NCBI RefSeq assembly: GCF_002102185.1
Contig: NZ_LQOW01000024.1
Span: 124,001 to 188,000 of the forward strand
From: Mycobacterium fragae
Lineage (GTDB): Bacteria; Actinomycetota; Actinomycetes; Mycobacteriales; Mycobacteriaceae
Reading direction: 5' to 3'
Length of the DNA: 64,000 nt
Part shown: one piece after another, positions 45,087 through 54,304 of the stretch
How positions within the stretch are numbered: position 1 is the stretch's first letter
Layout of the letters: every line of letters starts with the position of its first letter
Notes under the pieces: model-generated
What the model was told of the DNA's origin: nothing
Databases searched by the model: none
Seen by the model: the letters and a program-made list of their open reading frames with translations, nothing else
Made by a program: the position numbers and the translations under genes

Positions 45087-46687
45087 TCCCCGTGGACCTG
45101 CCGTCCCGCCAGGAAGGTGGCGCGCACGTCGAGGTCGGCGATCTCTTCAGTTGGGACCGTCCGCGGATCCTTTGACAACACAACCAGATCCGCGTATTTG
45201 CCGACCTCAAGCGAGCCGATCACGTCGTCGGCGAACAGCTGCCAGGCGGCGTCGATGGTCTGCGCGCGGATGGCCTGCTCGACGGTCAACCGCTCCTCAG
45301 GCGCCAGCACTCGACCGCTCGGCGCGATCCTTGTCGCGGCGACGCTGATGTTGCGCAGCGGCTCCTCCGGAGTGACCGGTGGATCGTTGTGCAGTGAGAT
45401 GCGCATCCCGGTGGCAACCGCGGACCCTGCTGGCATCCAACGAGATCCGCGCTCCATGCCGAACAGTCCGTCGACGATGACATCGCCCCAGTAGTGGATT
45501 TGGTCGACGAAAATGCTGCAGGTGACGCCGAGTCCCGCAGCTCTGTGCAGTTGGTCGGGCCGGATGGCGCCGACGTGTTCGAGCCGCAATCGGTGGTCGG
45601 GGCGGGGCCAGCGCTGCAGTGCCTGTTCGTAGATGTCGAGGATGGTGTCGATGCCGGCGTCGCCCATGACGTGGCAGGCCATCGGCCAGCCCAACGGGAA
45701 GTAGGCTTCGACGATTTCGGCCAGCTGTTCGCGGGTGTAGTTGGCGTGCCCGCAGGAGCCGGGCGGCACTCCGATGGTGCGGGTCGCGGCGGTGTCGAGA
45801 TACGGGAACGACAGATCGATGTTGCCGATCCACGGTGAGCCGTCTACCCAGATCTTGATGCCGACCTGGCGCAGCATGTCGTCGCCGTCGCCCGGTTTGG
45901 CGTCGGTGGTCAGCTGCGGGTTGGAGATTTCGTAGGTGCGCAACCGCACCGTCAGCTGCCCGCGCAGGTTCTCGACCAGTGGCCGAAATCCCGGGTCGAA
46001 CGCCATCTCCGAGCAGGTGGTCAGCCCCGCGCGGTTGAGACGGGCGCACTCGGCAAGCAGCATGGCCGGATAGTCGCCGGGCTGGATGGCTGCGCCCAGC
46101 AGTGGGAACACCGCGCCGGTCTCCTCGGCGGTGCCGTCGAGCTCGCCGTCGGCGTCGCGGCCGTATCGGGCGCCCTTGGGGTCGGGCGTGTCACGGTTGA
46201 GGCCGGCTTTGCGGGCGGCGTGCGAGTTGAAATACGCCTTGTGCCCGGAGTTGTGCAGGATCACCAGCGGCCCGTCCGGCGCGATGTCGTCGAGCCAGCT
46301 CAGCGTCGGCTCGGGAAGTCCGGGTTGCAGCAACGGATCCCAGCCGTTCAGGTAGGCCCCGGCCGATCCGCGTTTGGTGATTTCGCGGCGGATGGCGTCG
46401 ACGACTTCGTCGGCATCGCGGACGGTGACCGGGCGGATGTCGACGATGCGATCCGACAGAGCGACCGCCTCCATCAGCGGATGACCGTGCGCCTCAACGA
46501 AACCCGGCATGACGCAGCCGTCACCGACATCGATGGTCCGGGTCCTGGAGCCGGCCAGACTGCTTACATCCGAGCGGCTGCCCACGGCGATGATCCGGCC
46601 CTCGGCAACGGCGAGCGCCTCGGCAGTGGGCTGCGCGTCGTCGACAGTCAGCACGGTGCCGGTGACCACGATGTCGGCGTCCGCCAT
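45083..46687 (-). CDS. Amidohydrolase family 3 protein (Rv0552-like)
   Basis: 534 residues from the ATG at 46687. ADIVVTGTVLTVDDAQPTAEALAVAEGRIIAVG is the amidohydrolase_3 beta-sandwich start, MPGFVEAHGHPLMEAV the first metal HxH, WPMACHVMGDAGIDTILD and RLRLEHVGAIRPDQ later ligands, ISLHNDPPVTPEEPL the catalytic Asp region. Likely hydrolyses an amide, carbamate or cyclic imide; substrate unknown. Corresponds to Rv0552. First gene before menC with overlapping codons. A start further upstream at 46762 would add an Arg/Ser-rich leader and is less likely. Confidence 0.9.
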   Translation of the reverse strand: MADADIVVTGTVLTVDDAQPTAEALAVAEGRIIAVGSRSDVSSLAGSRTRTIDVGDGCVMPGFVEAHGHPLMEAVALSDRIVDIRPVTVRDADEVVDAIRREITKRGSAGAYLNGWDPLLQPGLPEPTLSWLDDIAPDGPLVILHNSGHKAYFNSHAARKAGLNRDTPDPKGARYGRDADGELDGTAEETGAVFPLLGAAIQPGDYPAMLLAECARLNRAGLTTCSEMAFDPGFRPLVENLRGQLTVRLRTYEISNPQLTTDAKPGDGDDMLRQVGIKIWVDGSPWIGNIDLSFPYLDTAATRTIGVPPGSCGHANYTREQLAEIVEAYFPLGWPMACHVMGDAGIDTILDIYEQALQRWPRPDHRLRLEHVGAIRPDQLHRAAGLGVTCSIFVDQIHYWGDVIVDGLFGMERGSRWMPAGSAVATGMRISLHNDPPVTPEEPLRNISVAATRIAPSGRVLAPEERLTVEQAIRAQTIDAAWQLFADDVIGSLEVGKYADLVVLSKDPRTVPTEEIADLDVRATFLAGRQVHGE

Positions 46688-46784
46688 GAGCGGCGATCCT
46701 ACTTGCGGCCCACTTGCGCGCGATGAGAAACGGCGCCAGTGCGAGTCAGTAGTGGTGAACATTCGAGAATGAGAGGAGTCAGCG

Positions 46785-47192
46785 ATGCGCTACATGATGA
46801 TCATGCGGTCGAACCCTGAGGCGCAGGAGGCCGCCAAGGACGTCCCGTTCGACGAGATCCTGACCGCGATGGGCCGCTACAACGAGTCGCTTATCGAGGC
46901 CGGGGTGCTGCTGGCCGGCGAGGGACTGGCCGGACCAGAGGAGGGCTTCGTCGTCGACTTCTGTTCCGCGACGCCCACGGTATCTGACGAGCCGTATCAC
47001 GGTGAGCTGCTCAACGGGTTCTGGATCATCGGAGTGTCCTCGAAGGAAGAAGCTCAGCAGTGGGCCACCCGCTGCCCGCTGGGCCCGGGCACCAGCCTGG
47101 AGGTCCGCCGCGTCCACGAGACCGACGAGTTCCCGCAGGACAACGAATACGTCCAGAAGGAAATCCAATGGCGCGCCCAAGCTGCGACGTAA
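46785..47192 (+). CDS. YCII/DGPF-domain protein
   Basis: 135 residues, the usual length. MRYMMIMRSNPEAQEAAKD starts the YCII fold; YNESLIEAGVLLAGEGLAGPEEGF and FWIIGVSSKEEAQQWATRCP are the conserved helical and strand parts; RRVHETDEFP ends it. GAGAGGAG lies eight bases before the ATG. Proteins of this kind are associated with ECF sigma factors or act as small dehydrochlorinase-like enzymes; role unknown. Diverges from the amidohydrolase gene with 97 bases between. Confidence 0.85.
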   Translation: MRYMMIMRSNPEAQEAAKDVPFDEILTAMGRYNESLIEAGVLLAGEGLAGPEEGFVVDFCSATPTVSDEPYHGELLNGFWIIGVSSKEEAQQWATRCPLGPGTSLEVRRVHETDEFPQDNEYVQKEIQWRAQAAT

Positions 47193-47222
47193 GCCGATTT
47201 TCGGGCGGGGCTCGGCTGATTC

Positions 47223-47236
47223 TGTAACACGTTCTA
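47223..47236. promoter_or_regulatory. KstR-like operator before fadD8
   Basis: TGTAACACGTTCTA fits the KstR half-site pattern TNNAACNNGTTNNA exactly, with the right arm GTTCTA identical to the strong consensus and the left arm off by two bases. It sits 11 bases before the fadD8 ATG. KstR represses cholesterol-catabolism genes in mycobacteria. Pattern read by eye, not tested. Confidence 0.6.
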
Positions 47237-47247
47237 GTCTTAGCGTC

Positions 47248-48849
47248 ATGAACGACGAGCTGTTGCGCCACCCGACCCACAACGGCCACCTGCTGGTCGG
47301 CGCGCTCAAGCGCCACAAGGACAAGCCGGTGCTGTTCCTTGGAGACACCACGCTGACCGGCGGCCAGATGGCCGAGCGGATCAGCCAGTACACCCAGGCG
47401 TTCGAGGCGCTGGGCGCCGGCACCGGCGCGTCCGTGGGGCTGTTGTCGCTCAACCGTCCCGAAGTGCTGTTGATCATCGGCGCCGGCCAGACCCAGGGTT
47501 ATCGGCGTACCGCTTTGCATCCGCTGGGCTCGCTGGACGACCACGCCTATGTGCTCTCCGACGCCGGGATCAGCTCGCTGATCATCGACCCCAACCCGAT
47601 GTTCGTCGAGCGCGCGCAGCGGCTGCTGGAGCGGGTGGACTCGCTCAAGCAGATCCTGACCATCGGCCCGGTGCCCGATGAGCTCAAGGATGTGGCCGTC
47701 GATTTGTCCGCGGAGGCAGCCAAGTACGACCCGCAGCCGCTGGTGGCCGCGGACCTGCCGCCGGACCAGGTCATCGGATTGACCTACACCGGCGGCACCA
47801 CCGGCAAACCCAAGGGCGTGATGGGCACCGCGCAGTCGATCGCCACTATGACGACGATTCAGCTCGCCGAATGGGAATGGCCGGAGGAGCCAAGGTTTTT
47901 GATGATCACTCCGCTGTCTCATGCCGGGGCGGCGTATTTTCTGCCGACGTTGGTCAAGGGCGGCCAGATGTACGTGCTGCCCAAGTTCGACCCGGCTGAG
48001 GTGTTGAAAACCATTGAGGAGAAGCGCATTACGGCCACGTTTGTGGTGCCGTCGATGCTCTACGCGCTGATGGACCACCCGGATTCGCACACCCGGGACT
48101 TGTCGTCGCTGGAGACGGTCTATTACGGCGCGTCGGCGATCAACCCGGTGCGACTGGCCGAGGCGATCCGGCGGTTCGGCAAGATCTTCGCCCAGAACTA
48201 CGGGCAGTCCGAAGCGCCGATGGCGATCACCTACCTGGCTAAGAGCGATCACGACGAGAAGCGGCTGACGTCGTGCGGGCGCCCGACGCTGTTCGCCCGC
48301 ACCGCGCTGTTGGACCTCGACGGCAAACCAGTGCCGCAGGGCGAAGTCGGTGAAATCTGCGTCAGCGGACCGCTTTTGGCCGGCGGCTACTGGAATCTGC
48401 CCGAAGCGACTGCCGAAACCTTCCGCGACGGTTGGCTGCACACCGGCGACATGGCCCGCGAGGACGAGGACGGCTTCTACTACATCGTCGACCGGGTCAA
48501 GGACATGATCGTCACCGGCGGGTTCAACGTGTTCCCCCGCGAGGTCGAGGACGTCGTGGCCGAGCATCCGGCGATCGCGCAGGTGTGCGTGGTCGGGGCG
48601 CCGGACGACAAATGGGGCGAGGCCGTCACCGCGGTGGTGGTGTTGCGCTCCGATGCCCCCCGCGATGACGATGCGATCGAGGCGATGACCGCCAAGATCC
48701 AGGCCGCGGTCAAGGAGCGCAAGGGCTCGGTGCAGTCGCCCAAGCGGGTGGTGGTCGTCGACTCGCTGCCGCTGACCGGGCTGGGCAAACCGGACAAGAA
48801 GTCGGTGCGCGCCCAGTTCTGGGAAGGTGCGGGCCGGGCGGTCGGTTAG
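47248..48849 (+). CDS. fadD8: Acyl-CoA synthetase FadD8
   Basis: 533 residues from the ATG at 47248; in-frame extension to 47002 lies over the YCII gene and is rejected. ANL-family motifs: LTYTGGTTGKPKGVMG (P-loop), NYGQSEAPMA, LHTGDMAREDEDGF, IVDRVKDMIVTGGFNVFPREVEDVV and LPLTGLGKPDKK with its catalytic lysine. It activates a carboxylate as the AMP then CoA thioester. Corresponds to Rv0551c. A KstR-type box stands directly upstream, and a hairpin follows the stop. Confidence 0.93.
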   Translation: MNDELLRHPTHNGHLLVGALKRHKDKPVLFLGDTTLTGGQMAERISQYTQAFEALGAGTGASVGLLSLNRPEVLLIIGAGQTQGYRRTALHPLGSLDDHAYVLSDAGISSLIIDPNPMFVERAQRLLERVDSLKQILTIGPVPDELKDVAVDLSAEAAKYDPQPLVAADLPPDQVIGLTYTGGTTGKPKGVMGTAQSIATMTTIQLAEWEWPEEPRFLMITPLSHAGAAYFLPTLVKGGQMYVLPKFDPAEVLKTIEEKRITATFVVPSMLYALMDHPDSHTRDLSSLETVYYGASAINPVRLAEAIRRFGKIFAQNYGQSEAPMAITYLAKSDHDEKRLTSCGRPTLFARTALLDLDGKPVPQGEVGEICVSGPLLAGGYWNLPEATAETFRDGWLHTGDMAREDEDGFYYIVDRVKDMIVTGGFNVFPREVEDVVAEHPAIAQVCVVGAPDDKWGEAVTAVVVLRSDAPRDDDAIEAMTAKIQAAVKERKGSVQSPKRVVVVDSLPLTGLGKPDKKSVRAQFWEGAGRAVG

Positions 48850-48856
48850 AAGCTCG

Positions 48857-48884
48857 GCCAATGTGCCGCTGGCCGCACATTGGC
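48857..48884 (+). terminator. Hairpin after fadD8
   Basis: GCCAATGTGC (48857-48866) pairs perfectly with GCACATTGGC (48875-48884) over an 8-base loop, eight bases after the stop codon. A weaker stem GTGCG/CGCAC follows near 48892-48908. It separates fadD8 from the next co-directional unit. Confidence 0.65.
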
Positions 48885-48947
48885 ATCCGAACGTGCGGCT
48901 AGGCGCACACTCGGCGCTTAAGTGGCCGGGGCGGTAGCGTCGGTGCC

Positions 48948-49397
48948 GTGACTGAGCGCATCAGGCCGCCGTGGTGGCTCAAGCCGGCCAACAAGGTATT
49001 CATCCAGATGTCGCGGCTGGGTATGCGATTCGGCGGTGAAGGGCCGGTGGTGTTGACCGTGCCAGGACGAAAATCCGGGCAGCCCCGCTCGACACCGGTC
49101 ACCCCGATGACGGTCGACGGCAAGGAATACATCGTCGGCGGCTTCCCCGGTGCGGACTGGGTGGCCAACGTCCGCGCCGCCGAGAAAGCGACGGTCAGGC
49201 GCGGGCGACGCCACGAGCACGTTCGCCTGGTCGAACTTCCCGCCGATGAGGCCCGCCCGCTGTTACGGCTATGGCCCACCGAAGTGCCCACCGGCGTCGG
49301 CTTCATGAAGCGCTCCGGTCTGGTCACCGACGGCCGACCGGAGGAGTTCGAGGCGCTGGCCGGCCGCTGCGCGGTGTTCCGCCTGGACCCGGCCTGA
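48948..49397 (+). CDS. Ddn-like FDOR (PF04075) nitroreductase family protein
   Basis: 149 residues from the GTG at 48948. PPWWLKPANKVFIQMSRLGM is the membrane-associating helix, VVLTVPGRKSGQPRSTPVTPM the F420-binding loop, VGGFPGADWVANVRAAEKATV the following core. It has the same length as the protein at 34604 and aligns with it along its whole length. First gene of a long plus-strand run toward menB. In M. tuberculosis this place holds vapBC3. Confidence 0.87.
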   Translation: MTERIRPPWWLKPANKVFIQMSRLGMRFGGEGPVVLTVPGRKSGQPRSTPVTPMTVDGKEYIVGGFPGADWVANVRAAEKATVRRGRRHEHVRLVELPADEARPLLRLWPTEVPTGVGFMKRSGLVTDGRPEEFEALAGRCAVFRLDPA

Positions 49398-49401
49398 TCC
49401 G

Positions 49402-50090
49402 ATGCTGCCCCGGCTCCTGGCTGCCTCACTCGCGTTAGCCGCGCTGGCAACCGCGGTGCGAACCGCGCCACCCGCCGCCGCCGCGGCCTGCCCCGCCGGA
49501 GGGGAGCCTCCGCCGCCGCGGGCCGTGCAACTCCAGGTCGACGACCTCGACGGCGATGGGCTGCCGGACGCGTTGTGGATCGGCGGCGTGCGGAAAACCG
49601 ACGGGGCGACCCACCGGTTCGTCGGCGTCAGCACCGCCAGCGGGGCCGTCAGCGACGTGGAGATCACGACCGCCAGCCCACTTCCGCTGCGCGCCTTGGC
49701 TATCGACGCACAACAGGACGGCAGCCACCAGATCATCGTCAGCGACGGCCGCGGCGCGCACCTGTACGGATTCGCCGACTGCCGAATCCAAACCGTCGTC
49801 GACAACCAAGGTGCGCCATTCCTGTTCGACCTGGAGAACCGGCGCGGCACCGGCACCGGCGTCGGCTGCGCCGATCTCGGCGACGGGCCCCGCCTGGCCG
49901 GACTGCAAGCACTGCAACACAATGACCAGTGGACGGTCCGGCGCACCGAAATCAACCTGAACGGCACGATTGCCAGCATCGGCCGCTCGGACACCGTAAC
50001 CGCGCGCTCTGCGCAGGATCCGGCGGTGACCGCCGCCCAGACGATAACCTGCGGCAGCCTCAGTATCGACCATGATGGAGTCCAAGAGCC

Positions 50091-50094
<4 letters not shown>
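49402..50094 (+). CDS. Secreted FG-GAP/dockerin-like hypothetical protein
   Basis: 230 residues. A signal peptide (LPRLLAASLALAALATAVRTAPPAAAAA) is followed by a cysteine and a beta-rich domain with a calcium-type loop VDDLDGDGLPDALWIGG, as in FG-GAP/VCBS repeats, and a partial second one (ADLGDGPRLAGLQ). Probably exported and folded as a beta-propeller-like sheet. Not recognised. It lies four bases after the FDOR gene and its stop overlaps the menB start. Confidence 0.65.
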
Positions 50095-50993
<899 letters not shown>

Positions 50994-51026
50994 GGCGCTC
51001 GAGTGTGATGCATAGACTCTCGAAGC

Positions 51027-51920
51027 ATGAGTAAGAGTCCGCTGCGCCGAGTCGCCGAGCAGATCGCCCTGACGACCATGCGGCCACCCATCACGCCGCA
51101 CCTGCAGCTCTACCGGCCCGCGGCCAAGCCCATCGACCTCGCCGGCAAGCGCATCCTCGTCACCGGCGCCTCCTCCGGCATCGGGGAAAGCGGCGCCGAG
51201 CAGTTCGCCCGCCACGGCGCGACAGTGGTCGCCGTGGCCCGCCGCAAAGAGCTGCTGGATGCGGTGGTGGGCCGCATCGAAGACGCCGGCGGCGCCGCGA
51301 TCGCCATCCCCTGCGACCTGTCCGACATGGAGGCCGTCGACGGGCTGGTCGCCGACGTCCAGGACCGCCTCGGCGGGGTGGACATCCTGGTGAACAACGC
51401 CGGCCGGTCCATCCGCCGCCCGCTGGCCGAGTCGCTGGAACGCTGGCACGACGTCGAGCGGACCATGGTGCTCAACTACTATTCGCCGCTGCGGCTGATC
51501 CGCGGCATCGCACCCGGGATGATCGAGCGCGGCGACGGGCACATCATCAACGTCGCGACGTGGGGGGTGTTCAGCGAAGCGTCACCGCTTTTCGCGGTGT
51601 ACAACGCATCGAAAACGGCGCTGGCATCGGTGAGTCGGGTGATCGAAACCGAGTGGTCGCGCCACGGCGTGCACTCGACCACGCTGTACTACCCACTGGT
51701 GCACACCCCGATGGTGGCGCCGACGAAAGCCTTCGCCAACCGGCCGGGGCTGACGGCCGAGGAGGCCGCGGAGTGGATGATCACCGCGGCCCGCCGACGT
51801 CCGATCCGGATCGCACCGCGGATGGCGCTTGCGATCAAAGCGCTCGACATGGTGAGTCCGGAGGGGGCGACCTCGCTGATGAAACGCCGCAACATGCAGT
51901 CCACGACGGACACCGCGTGA
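51027..51920 (+). CDS. Short-chain dehydrogenase/reductase (Rv0547c-like)
   Basis: 297 residues. RILVTGASSGIGESGAEQFARHGATVVAVARR holds TGxxxGIG, VDILVNNAGRSIRRPL the NNAG, and YNASKTAL the YxxxK catalytic pair. The N-terminal ~35 residues (SKSPLRRVAEQIALTTMRPP) precede the Rossmann fold and may bind membrane. Substrate unknown. Corresponds to Rv0547c. 33 bases after menB and 13 before the glyoxalase-like gene. Confidence 0.9.
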   Translation: MSKSPLRRVAEQIALTTMRPPITPHLQLYRPAAKPIDLAGKRILVTGASSGIGESGAEQFARHGATVVAVARRKELLDAVVGRIEDAGGAAIAIPCDLSDMEAVDGLVADVQDRLGGVDILVNNAGRSIRRPLAESLERWHDVERTMVLNYYSPLRLIRGIAPGMIERGDGHIINVATWGVFSEASPLFAVYNASKTALASVSRVIETEWSRHGVHSTTLYYPLVHTPMVAPTKAFANRPGLTAEEAAEWMITAARRRPIRIAPRMALAIKALDMVSPEGATSLMKRRNMQSTTDTA

Positions 51921-51933
51921 TAGACACGAGGAC

Positions 51934-52341
51934 ATGGAGATCCTGGCCAGCCGGACGTTGTTTCGGCCGGCGGACTATCAGCGCTCGCTGAGGTTTTACC
52001 GAGACGAGGTAGGGTTGGCGATCGCCCGCGAATACGGTTCGGGCACAGTGTTTTACGCCGGACAATCGCTGATCGAGCTAGCGGGCCACGGCGCGCCGGA
52101 CCAACCCGGCGGGCCGTTTCCCGGGGCGCTGTGGCTCCAGGTGCGCGACGTGGTCGCGACGCAGGCCGAGCTGGAGAGCCGGGGTGTGCCGATCACCCGC
52201 GAGGCCCGTCGCGAGCCGTGGGGTCTGCACGAGATGCACGTGACCGATCCCGACGGCGTGACGCTGATCTTCGTCCAGATACCGCCGGACCACCCGCTGC
52301 GCCGCGACACCCGCGGTGAACGTCGCCAGGTCGAAGGTTAA
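51934..52341 (+). CDS. Glyoxalase/VOC-family protein (Rv0546c-like)
   Basis: 135 residues, a vicinal-oxygen-chelate fold: LASRTLFRPADYQRSLRFYRDEVGLAIARE, GTVFYAGQSLIELAGH, LWLQVRDVVATQAELESRGVPI, and EMHVTDPDGVTLIFVQIP with the late Glu/His region. One VOC module pair, about the usual size for one barrel. Could be a dioxygenase-like or lyase-like metalloprotein or a binding protein. Corresponds to Rv0546c. Confidence 0.87.
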   Translation: MEILASRTLFRPADYQRSLRFYRDEVGLAIAREYGSGTVFYAGQSLIELAGHGAPDQPGGPFPGALWLQVRDVVATQAELESRGVPITREARREPWGLHEMHVTDPDGVTLIFVQIPPDHPLRRDTRGERRQVEG

Positions 52342-52436
52342 CCGGAAGCGAACTTCGGGCGACGAATCGGAGCCACCCGTAATTCACAGCGCGGTTTGAT
52401 CGACATTCGGACGCGCGGACCCCCAGAATTGGCCCC

Positions 52437-53663
52437 GTGAACCTTGAGTTGTTCCTTCTGATCATCGTCGTGATCACAGCACTCGCATTCGACTTCACCA
52501 ACGGGTTCCACGACACCGGCAACGCCATGGCCACCTCCATTGCCAGCGGCGCGCTAAAGCCAAAGGTTGCGGTAACGCTGTCGGCGGTGCTGAACCTATT
52601 GGGAGCGTTCCTGTCCACCGCTGTCGCTGCGACGATCGCGAAGGACCTGGTGAACGGTCATCTGGTGACCCTGGAACTGGTCTTCGCCGGGCTGGTCGGT
52701 GGCATCGTCTGGAACCTGCTGACCTGGCTGCTCGGCATCCCGTCGAGTTCCTCGCATGCCCTGATCGGTGGCATCGTCGGTGCCATGATCGCCGCGGTCG
52801 GCGGACACGGGGTGATCTGGACCGGAGTGGTGTCGCGGGTGCTGATACCGGCCGTCATCGCAGCCGTACTGGCCACCGTGGTCGGTGCGGTCGGCACCTG
52901 GCTGGTCTACCGGCTCAATCGCGGCGTCCCGGAGAAGCGCAGCGAGGCAGCCTTCCGCCGCGGGCAGATCTTCTCGGCGTCGCTGGTCTCGTTGGCACAC
53001 GGCACCAACGACGCCCAGAAGACCATGGGCGTGATCTTTCTGGCGCTGATCTCATACGGCGCGGTCAGCAGGACCGCCGCCCTGCCGCCGCTGTGGGTCA
53101 TCGTGGCCTGCGCGTTGGCGATGGGGGCGGGCACCTACTTCGGCGGCTGGCGAATCATCCGCACCATGGGCAAGGGAATTGTCGAGATCAAGCCGCCCCA
53201 AGGCATGTCCGCCGAATCGTCTTCGGCGGCAATCATTTTGCTGTCCGCGCACTTCGGGTACGCGCTTTCCACGACTCAGGTGGTAACCGGATCCGTGCTG
53301 GGCAGCGGCGTGGGCAAACCCGGAGCGGAAGTGCGCTGGGGAGTGGCCGGCCGGATGGTGACCGCCTGGCTGATCACCCTGCCGTCGGCCGGCATCGTCG
53401 GCGCCGTCACCTATGTGCTGGTGCACCACATCGGCGGCTACCTCGGCGTGATCGTCGGTTTCATCCTGCTGTCTGGAACTGCACTGGCCATCTGGCTGCA
53501 GTCGCGCAAGGTGCGCATCGACCACAACAACGTCAATCACGAGTGGGAGGGCACTCTGACCGCGGGGCTCGAATCGCCTAACGGGCAGACGCCCGAGCTC
53601 GACCCGCAAATCCCGAAAATTGTCCTCGACGCCACCGCTACGGAGAACGCGCGCATCCCATGA
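52437..53663 (+). CDS. pitA: Low-affinity inorganic phosphate transporter PitA
   Basis: 408 residues of a PiT-family carrier. Both repeated signature elements are present: DFTNGFHDTGNAMATSIASGALKPK near the N-terminus and SLAHGTNDAQKTMGVIFLAL in the middle, with about ten membrane helices. The cytosolic C-terminus is acidic. Couples phosphate or metal phosphate to protons. GTG 52437 is 95 bases after the previous gene, so it may have its own promoter. Corresponds to Rv0545c. Confidence 0.95.
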   Translation: MNLELFLLIIVVITALAFDFTNGFHDTGNAMATSIASGALKPKVAVTLSAVLNLLGAFLSTAVAATIAKDLVNGHLVTLELVFAGLVGGIVWNLLTWLLGIPSSSSHALIGGIVGAMIAAVGGHGVIWTGVVSRVLIPAVIAAVLATVVGAVGTWLVYRLNRGVPEKRSEAAFRRGQIFSASLVSLAHGTNDAQKTMGVIFLALISYGAVSRTAALPPLWVIVACALAMGAGTYFGGWRIIRTMGKGIVEIKPPQGMSAESSSAAIILLSAHFGYALSTTQVVTGSVLGSGVGKPGAEVRWGVAGRMVTAWLITLPSAGIVGAVTYVLVHHIGGYLGVIVGFILLSGTALAIWLQSRKVRIDHNNVNHEWEGTLTAGLESPNGQTPELDPQIPKIVLDATATENARIP

Positions 53664-53944
53664 CGACCTGGTTCAACTACCACGCCACACTCCGGATCTT
53701 GGTGTTCGGCTTGCTCGTCGGCGCGGCGCTGCCGGCGTTGTTCGCACTCGGGGTGCGAGTCGGCACCGCGGGCGCCGGTATCAGCGGCGACGCCATTACG
53801 CGGAAACGTCCGGTGCTGACCGCGCTGAGCTGGCTGTGCTACGCGCTGGTGCTGACGGCGGTCATCGTCGGCGTGTTGTTCATCGCCCGGGACTTCATCG
53901 GATACCACACCGGGTGGTACATCATGGGCGCGAAACCTACGTAG
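53660..53944 (+). CDS. Small membrane protein (Rv0544c-like)
   Basis: 94 residues with two strong helices: TLRILVFGLLVGAALPALFALGV and ALSWLCYALVLTAVIVGVLFIARDFIGYHTG. ATG 53660 overlaps the pitA stop by four bases (ATGA). No further motif; position matches Rv0544c. Possibly an accessory of the transporter, as an inference from coupling. Confidence 0.82.
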   Translation: MTTWFNYHATLRILVFGLLVGAALPALFALGVRVGTAGAGISGDAITRKRPVLTALSWLCYALVLTAVIVGVLFIARDFIGYHTGWYIMGAKPT

Positions 53945-54004
53945 GATCGAAGTTTATTGGCTGCACAGGCGTGGCGGAGGCCTCCGCGGGGAAGTTGACG
54001 CAGT

Positions 54005-54304
54005 GTGAATCGTTTCCTGAACACGATCGTCGCGTGGTTGCGCGCCGGATATCCCGACGGCGTTCCGCCCACGGACTACTTCCCGCTGCTCGCGCTGCTG
54101 TCGCGTCGGCTGACCAACGACGAGGTCAAGGACGTGGCCCGGGAGTTGATGCAGCGCGGCGACTTCGATCACATCGACATCGGGGTGGTGATCACCCAGT
54201 TCACCGATGAGCTGCCAAACCCGGCGGATATCGAACGGGTTCGGGAACGTTTGGCCGCCAAAGGTTGGCCGTTAGACAACGCGCGCGACGAGGAGGCCGG
54301 ATAG
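54005..54304 (+). CDS. Conserved protein, Rv0543c-like (DUF3349-type)
   Basis: 99 residues from the GTG at 54005. FLNTIVAWLRAGYPDGVPPTDYFPLLALLSRRLTNDEV and VARELMQRGDFDHIDIGVVITQFTDELPNPADIERVRERLAAKGWP are the blocks of a compact all-helical DUF3349 protein. Function unknown. The ORF overlaps the menE frame by 40 bases if menE starts at TTG 54265. Confidence 0.88.
   Translation: MNRFLNTIVAWLRAGYPDGVPPTDYFPLLALLSRRLTNDEVKDVARELMQRGDFDHIDIGVVITQFTDELPNPADIERVRERLAAKGWPLDNARDEEAG

Noticed and set aside
47026-48861. 611-codon frame on the minus strand
   Set aside because: It mirrors fadD8 and has the composition of an antisense artefact in GC-rich DNA.
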